Shown here piece by piece: positions 25,548 through 31,883 of a stretch of DNA of 35,709 nucleotides; positions within the stretch are counted from its first letter, which is position 1; every line of letters starts with the position of its first letter. The notes below the pieces were generated by a model that was not told the DNA's origin, did not search any database, and saw nothing but the letters and a program-made list of their open reading frames with translations. Both the position numbers and the translations under genes were made by a program. The DNA is taken from assembly GCA_041160955.1 (NCBI GenBank), contig JBEAVK010000119.1:1-35709 (forward strand), written 5' to 3'. The stretch comes from M3007 sp041160955 (lineage in GTDB: Bacteria > Bacteroidota > Bacteroidia > Chitinophagales > Saprospiraceae).

Positions 25548-26699
25548 ATGAAAAACATACTAATCATACTCTTATGTATCATTCCTTGCATTGCACCTGC
25601 GCAGGGCATCTTGTTTGAACACGGTGAATGGGCTACGGCATTGGAACGGTCAAAAAAAGAAGATAAACTCATATTTGTGGACGCCTTTACCACTTGGTGT
25701 GGCCCGTGCAAAATGCTATCGCGCAATACATTTCCAGACTCGGCGGTTGGTGCCTTTTTTAACAAGCATTTTATCAATGTAAAAATGGATATGGAAAAAG
25801 GCGAAGGCATTGCCATTGCCCAACAATACACCATCACCAGCTACCCTACTCTGTTATTCATTAATGGTGCAGGCGAACTGGTACATAAAGCAGTTGGGTT
25901 TCATACACCAACCCAATTGATCGAACTTGGGAAAAATGCCAATAACCCCGAAAAACAAATTGGGGTAATGGACAAACAATATGCATCTGGTAACCGCCAA
26001 CCCGAATTTTTGTTGCGTTACTTGGAAGCACTTGCGGCTGCTTATGACCCTCAATCGGGCATTGTTGCCAATAAATTTTTGGCTACGCAAACCGATTTTA
26101 GCACGGAACGCAATATGGACATTATTGCGCGTTATTCTGATGATGCGCTTGCACCTGCTTTCAAATACCTCGTAACACATCAAGCGGCATTTGATAACAA
26201 ATACGGCAAAGAACATATTGACGCACGCATTCAAGGTATTTTTGATCAACACCTCATGCTAAATCCTGAACTCACTTGGCCAGAAACTGAAAAACTGGTG
26301 CGTTCTACTTTCCCAGAAGATGGCGTAAAAAGAGCCGCACAATTCAAAATTACTTGGAACCGAAACCGCGAAGACGTTCCGGGCTTTCTCAACGCAGCCA
26401 CCGAATATTATCAAAAATACAGTTCTGATGATCCCGACGAACTCAACGAAGTTGCTTGGATTTTTTACAAAAATACTAGTGATAAAAAACACCTGAAAAA
26501 CGCCCTGAAATGGGCCGAAAAATCGGTGAAACTATCCCAATCTTACGCCAATACAGATACAGTAGCAGCCATACAAGCAAAATTGGGAAAGAAGAAGGAG
26601 GCCATTACAAATGCGAAAAAAGCCATCGAACTAGCCAAAGCAGCGGGAGAGGACTACTCTCAAACCCAATTGCTCCTAAATGAACTAGAAAAGGGTTAA
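25548..26699 (+). CDS. Exported thioredoxin-fold protein with C-terminal TPR-like helices
   Basis: A 383-residue protein with a signal peptide (ILIILLCIIPCIAPAQ), then a thioredoxin domain of the 'thioredoxin_7/YyaL-like' type. The active site is TTWCGPCK (Cys51 and Cys54) and the cis-proline motif SYPTLLF lies near residue 98. From about residue 130 the protein is helical, and the last 90 residues contain TPR-like pairs (LNEVAWIFYKNTSDKKHLKNALKWAEKSV, then KKEAITNAKKAIELAKAAG). A periplasmic disulfide reductase or chaperone role is likely from family knowledge; the partner is unknown. mnmA follows after 49 bp but appears to have its own promoter over this gene's stop codon. Confidence 0.88.
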   Translation: MKNILIILLCIIPCIAPAQGILFEHGEWATALERSKKEDKLIFVDAFTTWCGPCKMLSRNTFPDSAVGAFFNKHFINVKMDMEKGEGIAIAQQYTITSYPTLLFINGAGELVHKAVGFHTPTQLIELGKNANNPEKQIGVMDKQYASGNRQPEFLLRYLEALAAAYDPQSGIVANKFLATQTDFSTERNMDIIARYSDDALAPAFKYLVTHQAAFDNKYGKEHIDARIQGIFDQHLMLNPELTWPETEKLVRSTFPEDGVKRAAQFKITWNRNREDVPGFLNAATEYYQKYSSDDPDELNEVAWIFYKNTSDKKHLKNALKWAEKSVKLSQSYANTDTVAAIQAKLGKKKEAITNAKKAIELAKAAGEDYSQTQLLLNELEKG

Positions 26700-26704
26700 C
26701 TTTG
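26697..26704 (+). promoter_or_regulatory. Possible -7 element for mnmA overlapping the previous stop codon
   Basis: TAACTTTG matches TAnnTTTG exactly, and its first three bases are the TAA stop of the thioredoxin gene. A TTG lies 24 bases upstream, slightly far for a -33 box. The leader to mnmA would be about 38 nt. Confidence 0.45.
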
Positions 26705-26748
26705 TTGAAGAACAAGAAAAAACAAATAAATTATTCAAAACTACTAAA

Positions 26749-27852
26749 ATGTCTAAGCACGGAAAAGCATTGGTCGCCATGTCGGGCGGTATAGATTCAA
26801 CGGTAACAGCAATAATGCTACACGAAGAAGGTTGGGAGGTGATTGGTATCACCATGAAAACCTGGGACTATGCCACAGCAGGCGGATCAAAAAAAGAAAC
26901 TGGGTGTTGCTCACTTGATAGTATCAATGATGCGCGACAAGTAGCCGTACGCCTTGGGTTTCACCACTTTATTGTGGATATACGCGAAGAATTTGGCGAT
27001 TATGTGATCGATAATTTTGTAGATGAATATATGGCAGGGCGCACACCCAACCCCTGCGTGCTGTGCAATACACATATCAAGTGGAATAGTCTGCTCAGGC
27101 GTGCTGATATGCTCGATTGCCAGTTTATTGCCACTGGCCATTATGGTATTATTAATGAATTGGATGGACGTAAATACATCACACGTGCCACCGATCGGCA
27201 AAAAGACCAATCGTACGTCCTTTGGGGGCTCAGCCAAGAATGCCTTGATCGCACCCGTATGCCATTAGGTATCTATACAAAACCGGAGGTGCGCCAAATG
27301 GCCGCCGAAAGAGGCTATGATGAACTGAGTAAAAAAGCAGAGAGTTATGAAATTTGCTTTGTTCCTGATAACGATTACAGAGGATTTCTACGCCGCAGGG
27401 TGGATGGATTGGACGATCTTGTGCGCGGTGGTAATTTTATAGACAATGATGGAAAAGTACTTGGAAAACACGAAGGATACCCCTTTTATACAGTTGGCCA
27501 ACGTAAAGGTCTGGGTATCGCATTAGGTGAACCTATGTTTGTAACAGAAATACGCCCCGATACCAATACCGTTGTACTTGGGCGCGAAGATGACCTGATC
27601 CGCAATGGTATGATGGTGGGCAAAGCAAATATGATGAAATACGCCAATTTGCCACCCTCAGGAATCGAAACAGTAACAAAAGTACGCTACCGCGATTCTG
27701 GTACAATGGCGACGATCTATCCCGTAGGTAACGATATTTCGGTGGAGTTCCATGCCAATGTAAAAGGGATTGCGCCGGGGCAAAGTGCCGTTTTTTATGA
27801 GGGCGACGATGTAGTGGGCGGCGGTATTATTCAAGGAGGGGGCATTTTCTGA
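26749..27852 (+). CDS. mnmA: tRNA-specific 2-thiouridylase MnmA
   Basis: A 367-residue enzyme making 2-thiouridine at wobble position 34 of tRNA-Lys, -Glu and -Gln using ATP and a persulfide relay. Visible landmarks: PP-loop AMSGGIDSTV (residues 10-19), the first catalytic cysteine in TPNPCVLCN (Cys103), ATGHYG, and the second catalytic cysteine in YEICFVPDNDYRGFL (Cys203). GYPFYTVGQRKGLGIALGEP begins the central beta-barrel region, and the C-terminal barrel ends QSAVFYEGDDVVGGGIIQGG. Length and motifs are normal. The next gene begins only 4 bp after the stop, so they probably share a transcript. Confidence 0.97.
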   Translation: MSKHGKALVAMSGGIDSTVTAIMLHEEGWEVIGITMKTWDYATAGGSKKETGCCSLDSINDARQVAVRLGFHHFIVDIREEFGDYVIDNFVDEYMAGRTPNPCVLCNTHIKWNSLLRRADMLDCQFIATGHYGIINELDGRKYITRATDRQKDQSYVLWGLSQECLDRTRMPLGIYTKPEVRQMAAERGYDELSKKAESYEICFVPDNDYRGFLRRRVDGLDDLVRGGNFIDNDGKVLGKHEGYPFYTVGQRKGLGIALGEPMFVTEIRPDTNTVVLGREDDLIRNGMMVGKANMMKYANLPPSGIETVTKVRYRDSGTMATIYPVGNDISVEFHANVKGIAPGQSAVFYEGDDVVGGGIIQGGGIF

Positions 27853-27856
27853 TCCG

Positions 27857-28381
27857 ATGATCCGGCTACCACCCGCCCCTTATTTACTGCTCATTATTTT
27901 GATGCAGTGGGCTATTTTGCCTGTTGTTTGGGAATACCAGATAACAGCGGTTAGATATATAGGGCAGCAATTGCGGGATGAAGTAGTACAAACAAATACA
28001 ATTACCCTTTCTATAACTGATTGGCAATCAGTACGAATAGATAAAAAAGAGATCCGCCTCTCTGGCTTAATGTACGATGTACGTTCCTCCAAAATACAAG
28101 GCGATTCAATAAAACTGGTCGTTGTAAGAGACCAAAAAGAAGAAAGCCTTTTGGCACTTGGTCATCGATTTTTTCATCAAAACAATCATCCAACAACACA
28201 CCATTCAACGCGTGTTGCCATACTCCAATTTTTTAATATTCCTTTTTTGGTACCATACGGTATGGCACTGCATTCCACGGTAATTACGAATGAACCCTCT
28301 AAGATAAAATATCCGCTCTGGATTGAATTTTGGTCGAGTTCCTGTGGTGATGTGAAGGAATTGCCCCCGTGGGTTGTTTAG
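27857..28381 (+). CDS. Unknown protein with N-terminal membrane segment, in operon with mnmA
   Basis: I do not recognise a family. The 174-residue product starts with a hydrophobic stretch (YLLLIILMQWAILPVVW, residues 9-25), either a signal anchor or an uncleaved signal. A beta-rich soluble part follows: VRIDKKEIRLSGLMYDVRSSKIQGDSIKLVVVRDQKEESLL. Similar short 'D-K-E-I-x-x-x-G-x-M-Y-D-V' proteins occur in Bacteroidota as uncharacterised genes. A His/Asn/Thr-rich stretch (FFHQNNHPTTHHSTR) follows, and the C-terminus has two cysteine-free beta segments and then SSSCGD. The gene is 4 bp from mnmA, but that need not mean related function. Its TAG stop lies at the edge of a MITE-like element; precise removal of the element would still leave a stop at once, so the protein is probably not truncated. 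Confidence 0.6.
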   Translation: MIRLPPAPYLLLIILMQWAILPVVWEYQITAVRYIGQQLRDEVVQTNTITLSITDWQSVRIDKKEIRLSGLMYDVRSSKIQGDSIKLVVVRDQKEESLLALGHRFFHQNNHPTTHHSTRVAILQFFNIPFLVPYGMALHSTVITNEPSKIKYPLWIEFWSSSCGDVKELPPWVV

Positions 28382-28612
28382 TACAGTGTAAAATATGTTT
28401 TTTTATATTTTGAGGGTGTACCCAACCCAGAATGGGTCAAATGTTTATAGAGCAATGTGGCGGTATGACATTCGACCCCTTCTGGGTCGCACGCGTATTG
28501 AAACCGCGATTTTGCTCTAAAGATTTGACCCATTCTGGGTCGGTCAGCCGCTACAAATATGCTGAAAACAGAGACTTCAAAAATATAAAAAACCTATTTT
28601 ACACTGTACTAA
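28378..28612. mobile_element. MITE-like element with long terminal inverted repeats
   Basis: The ends share TTAGTACAGTGTAAAATA in inverted orientation and stay complementary for about 36 bp with one mismatch and compensating one-base T-run differences. Each end has a TA that could be a Tc1/IS630-type target duplication. Inside, ACCCAGAATGGGTCAAAT (28425-28442) faces its exact complement at 28523-28540. TAGAGCAA faces TTGCTCTA, GCGGT faces ACCGC, and CGACCC-cttct-GGGTCG sits at the centre. Nearly the whole 235 bp can form one long hairpin. No transposase is encoded, so it would depend on an element elsewhere. Confidence 0.7.
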
Positions 28613-28620
28613 GTAGAATG

Positions 28621-28640
28621 CTATATCATAAATGATATAG
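28621..28640. promoter_or_regulatory. Palindrome upstream of the TonB receptor
   Basis: CTATATCAT-aa-ATGATATAG, a perfect 9-bp inverted repeat about 95 bp before the receptor start. It is a possible regulator site. Confidence 0.4.
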
Positions 28641-28683
28641 GCAAATCATCCATTTTACACCACTAATTTCCTTTTAATGCTTT

Positions 28684-28709
28684 GTTTTTTGACGAATATG
28701 TCAAAAAAC
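28684..28709. promoter_or_regulatory. Probable operator of the TonB receptor
   Basis: GTTTTTTGAC-gaatat-GTCAAAAAAC, a perfect 10-bp inverted repeat with a 6-base spacer, ending 24 bp before the receptor start codon. Its position in the promoter region suits a dimeric repressor. It is not a classical Fur box, and the regulator is unknown. Confidence 0.5.
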
Positions 28710-28733
28710 AAGCTTGCTATTCAATTTTGATAC

Positions 28734-30923
28734 ATGAAAAAAAATATTATTTTCATATATTTGCTTGTCCTATTTACAACGGTTCAAGCACAGGATACTT
28801 TGTCTGTAAACCTCCATACTGCCGTCATTTCTGCCACACGCACAGCGCAGAGTAGGACAGCAGTAGCGCAAACGGTACAAGTAATTCCACAAGCCACCAT
28901 CGAGCGATTAAATGCTCAAACTACTGGGGATTTATTACAAAACAATGGCGGCGTATTTGTCCAGCGCAGCCAACAGGGTGGAGGCAGCCCGGTTTTGAGG
29001 GGATTTGAGGCCAGTAGGATATTGCTAGTCGTTGATGGTGTTCGGATGAACAATGCCATTTACCGTTCAGGTCACCTGCAGAACATTATAACCGTGGATA
29101 ATAATATGCTAGAAAGGGTAGAAGTATTGTTTGGGCCTGCTTCTACTGTTTATGGTTCGGATGCTTTGGGAGGAGCGATCTGCCTTTTTACCAAAAAACC
29201 AGTACTTAGCAAGCAAAAAGCATCCGTTATTGTAAATTTAGATGGATTTGTTCGCTACAGCACGGTTAATCGGGAAAAGTCAACCAATATCAGTTTTAAT
29301 ATAGGAGGCTATAAACTCGCGGCTTTTACTTCCTTTACATACAATGATTTTGGCGACCTAAAAATGGGGACAAGAGCGGGTAATGCACCATCTTTTGGCC
29401 TTAGAAACCAATATGTGGAACGTGTAAACGGCAAAGACTCTTTATTCAATAACGCTGATCCTTACCTTCAAAAACACTCAGGTTACCAGCAATATAATCT
29501 GTTGGAAAAAATCGTCTATAAACAAAGTGACAATATAGAACACTCCCTCAACCTACAATGGACTACCTCCTCCAATATCCCACGTTACGACCGTATGACC
29601 GACCCCGGAAGCAATGGCGTAGGTTTGCGGTTTGCGGAATGGTATTATGGCCCACAAAAACGCGCTATGGCATCGTACCAATTGAGTATTAAAGAAAAAG
29701 GGTGGTTCAATAATGGGATTAAAGCCACGTTGAGTTTGCAAGATATTGAAGAAAGTCGAGTTTCACGCGGGTTTAATAATGTCAACCAAAGGAATCAAAT
29801 TGAAAAGGTTCAGGTATTGGGAGCAACGGTATTCGGTGTGCATCAAACCAAAGGCAATACAATCCAAATGGGTATAGACGCGCAGCATAATATTGTGAAC
29901 TCCGAAGCATTTAACCTGAATATTGTGGATAATACCCGCACTCCAACGGGAACGCGATACCCCGACGGCGGCAGCAGGATGTCCGATATTGCAGCGTTTG
30001 CGGCATTTACCCAAAACAGAGGAAATTTTATTTTTAGTCAAGGTGCTCGAGTAGGTTTTTCGAGTCTGAAAGCCACTTTTGAGGATCGAACGATATTCCC
30101 TTTTCCATTCACTGAAATTCAACAGAGTAGCCCACTTTTATCTGGAAATCTGGGTGTGATATGGCTGCCTAGCACAAAATGGCGTTGGGTAACCAATGCT
30201 TCTACTGGTTTCAGGATGCCCAATGTGGATGATTCAGGCAAAGTATTTGATTCCCAGCCGGGTAACCTTATTGTGCCTAATCCCGATCTTAAACCGGAAC
30301 AAACTTTTAACCTAGAATTGGGTTGGACTTACCGGCCCAACAAAAATATTAAATGGGAAACTGCTGTTTGGAATACCATTTTTAGAAATGCACTTGTGAC
30401 CGATCAATTCCAGTACAATGGACAAGATTCCGTATTATTCGACGATGTATTGAGCAGGGTATTGGCCAACCAAAACAAACGCAGGGCAAATATTGCAGGT
30501 ATTACAACCGGTATTGATGTCTCTTTTACACCACATTTAAAGGGTAACGCATCAGGCACTTATACTTATGGGCGCATCCTGCAAGACGAAGGTGACAATA
30601 CCCCATTGGATCATATTCCTCCATTTTTTGGTAAAGTAGGTCTCAGGTATGATGCACAAAGGTTTGATTTAGAAATATTTAGCCTATTTAATGGTAAAAA
30701 ACCAATCAGTCAATATTTTCTAAATGGGGAAGACAATGAGCAATACGCCCCTGCTGATGGCATGCCATCATGGTTTACCATCAATGTGCGCGGTGGATAT
30801 ATAATTGGGAAAGTACTGCAAGTTCAAGTGGGTATTGATAATATTTTGGATACGCAATACCGAGTTTTTGCATCGGGCATCAATGCGCCGGGTAGGAACT
30901 TTTTTATTACACTTAGGATATAA
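28734..30923 (+). CDS. TonB-dependent outer-membrane receptor, heme/iron type
   Basis: A 729-residue receptor. Signal peptide NIIFIYLLVLFTTVQAQ, then a short TonB-box-like segment (HTAVISATRT), then the plug domain: TTGDLLQNNGGVFVQRSQQGGGSPVLRGFEASRILLVVDGVRMNN, then YRSGHLQNIITVDNNMLERVEVLFGPASTVYGSDALGG. This plug wording is typical of receptors for heme, hemoglobin or transferrin-type iron sources (compare HmuR). A 22-strand barrel follows, with the usual WKWVTNASTGFRMPNVDD-like and KPEQTFNLELGW motifs, ending in GRNFFITLRI. It lacks the N-terminal carboxypeptidase-like domain of SusC-type receptors. No TonB/ExbB/ExbD or heme-uptake operon is adjacent, and the substrate is inferred only. 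Confidence 0.9.
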   Translation: MKKNIIFIYLLVLFTTVQAQDTLSVNLHTAVISATRTAQSRTAVAQTVQVIPQATIERLNAQTTGDLLQNNGGVFVQRSQQGGGSPVLRGFEASRILLVVDGVRMNNAIYRSGHLQNIITVDNNMLERVEVLFGPASTVYGSDALGGAICLFTKKPVLSKQKASVIVNLDGFVRYSTVNREKSTNISFNIGGYKLAAFTSFTYNDFGDLKMGTRAGNAPSFGLRNQYVERVNGKDSLFNNADPYLQKHSGYQQYNLLEKIVYKQSDNIEHSLNLQWTTSSNIPRYDRMTDPGSNGVGLRFAEWYYGPQKRAMASYQLSIKEKGWFNNGIKATLSLQDIEESRVSRGFNNVNQRNQIEKVQVLGATVFGVHQTKGNTIQMGIDAQHNIVNSEAFNLNIVDNTRTPTGTRYPDGGSRMSDIAAFAAFTQNRGNFIFSQGARVGFSSLKATFEDRTIFPFPFTEIQQSSPLLSGNLGVIWLPSTKWRWVTNASTGFRMPNVDDSGKVFDSQPGNLIVPNPDLKPEQTFNLELGWTYRPNKNIKWETAVWNTIFRNALVTDQFQYNGQDSVLFDDVLSRVLANQNKRRANIAGITTGIDVSFTPHLKGNASGTYTYGRILQDEGDNTPLDHIPPFFGKVGLRYDAQRFDLEIFSLFNGKKPISQYFLNGEDNEQYAPADGMPSWFTINVRGGYIIGKVLQVQVGIDNILDTQYRVFASGINAPGRNFFITLRI

Positions 30924-30939
30924 AAGTAGTATTTGAAAC

Positions 30940-30990
30940 AAAGGAATATCGAACTACAACGAATTAGGCGTAGTTTGATATTCCTTTTTA
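30940..30990 (+). terminator. Intrinsic terminator of the TonB receptor gene
   Basis: AAAGGAATATC-g-AACTAC pairs with GTAGTT-t-GATATTCCTTT across a 12-nt loop and runs into a T-rich end. It begins 16 bp after the stop codon. Confidence 0.85.
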
Positions 30991-31102
30991 TCCACCACAA
31001 AGAACACAAAGTTCACAAAGTGTAGGGTTTACGCTCTGTGTTCTAAAAAAAAGCGAAGCGTCCAATCTAAGTCTTTGTGAACTTTGTGTCCTTTGTGGTG
31101 GA
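30991..31102. repeat. CACAAAG inverted-repeat element
   Basis: Two 30-bp arms face each other with one mismatch across 52 bases. Each arm is itself three 9-bp units of the form nnCACAAAG, preceded by TCC. The spacer holds a second small inverted repeat, ACGCT/AGCGT (31031-31061). I recall the CACAAAG 9-mer arrangement as a common dispersed intergenic repeat in Bacteroidota; the copy number here is unknown. It lies between the receptor terminator and the end of the response regulator gene. Confidence 0.7.
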
Positions 31103-31144
31103 AATAAATACTATGTGTAAGAATAAATTTATTTTGCCGCAAAC

Positions 31145-31849
31145 CTAGTCTTCCACCCTGAACCTAAAACCTACCCCGTGGATATTTTCCACTTTGATCC
31201 GCTCATCAATGCTGAGGTATTTGCGCAAGCGGGAAATAAACACATCCAAACTACGCCCTAAGAAATAGTCGTCTTTGCCCCAAATTGTTTCGAGGATAAA
31301 TGAACGCTTGATCACCTGATTACTATGCTCAAAAAGCAATTTTAATAGGTCTGCTTCCTTTTGAGTCAAAGTTTCGGAATAGCCTTCTGTACTCAGGCTT
31401 AGGTTTTTATAATCAAAGGTATAATGCCCAATAATGACGGGTTTATCACCTTTGGCCTTGGCGGGCAATACGCGTGACCGACGCAGGAAAATATCAATTT
31501 TGAGTAATAATTCCTCAATACTAAACGGCTTGGTCATATAATCATCTGCCCCAATAGACAAGCCGTGGATACGATCCTGTTTCATGCTTTTGGCCGATAA
31601 GAAAATAATTGGGACTTGATCGTCGCGTTCGCGGATTGCTTTTGCGAGTTCAAACCCATCTACTTCTGGCAACATCACATCTAAGATGCAAAGATCAAAT
31701 CTTGCACCCGACTTAATGGTGTCCATTGCCGATCTCCCATCATCACAATAAGTCACATGATAGTGATTGAGTTCCAAGTTATCACGGGTAACGAAGCTGA
31801 GGCTTTCGTCATCTTCCACATATAGAATATTAGCTTTCGTTTCTGCCAT
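31145..31849 (-). CDS. OmpR/PhoB-type response regulator
   Basis: A 234-residue two-component regulator. The receiver domain (residues 7-120) has the acidic pair Asp13-Asp14, phospho-acceptor Asp57 in CILDVMLPEVDGF, Ser85 and Lys107 in DDYMTKPF, so it should be phosphorylated normally. The C-terminal winged-helix DNA-binding domain follows (about 138-234): LTQKEADLLKLLFEHSNQVIKRSFILETIW, then SLDVFISRLRKYL and VHGVGFRF-like IHGVGFRFRVED. Its general form is that of RprY of Bacteroides. No sensor kinase gene is in the window. An ORF extension to 31897 overlaps murF-alr and is rejected because a TAnnTTTG element lies inside it. Confidence 0.92.
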   Translation of the reverse strand: MAETKANILYVEDDESLSFVTRDNLELNHYHVTYCDDGRSAMDTIKSGARFDLCILDVMLPEVDGFELAKAIRERDDQVPIIFLSAKSMKQDRIHGLSIGADDYMTKPFSIEELLLKIDIFLRRSRVLPAKAKGDKPVIIGHYTFDYKNLSLSTEGYSETLTQKEADLLKLLFEHSNQVIKRSFILETIWGKDDYFLGRSLDVFISRLRKYLSIDERIKVENIHGVGFRFRVED

Positions 31850-31873
31850 ACGATTGACGGTTATTTTGTGATG

Positions 31874-31881
31874 CAAACATA
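31874..31881 (-). promoter_or_regulatory. Possible own promoter of the response regulator
   Basis: Reads TATGTTTG on the minus strand, an exact TAnnTTTG match just before the end of murF-alr, giving a leader of about 18 nt. Read-through from murF-alr is also possible. Confidence 0.45.
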
Positions 31882-31883
31882 CT

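Noticed and set aside
28382..28635. 67-codon plus-strand ORF inside the MITE-like element
   Set aside because: It is made entirely of inverted-repeat sequence and shows no protein character.
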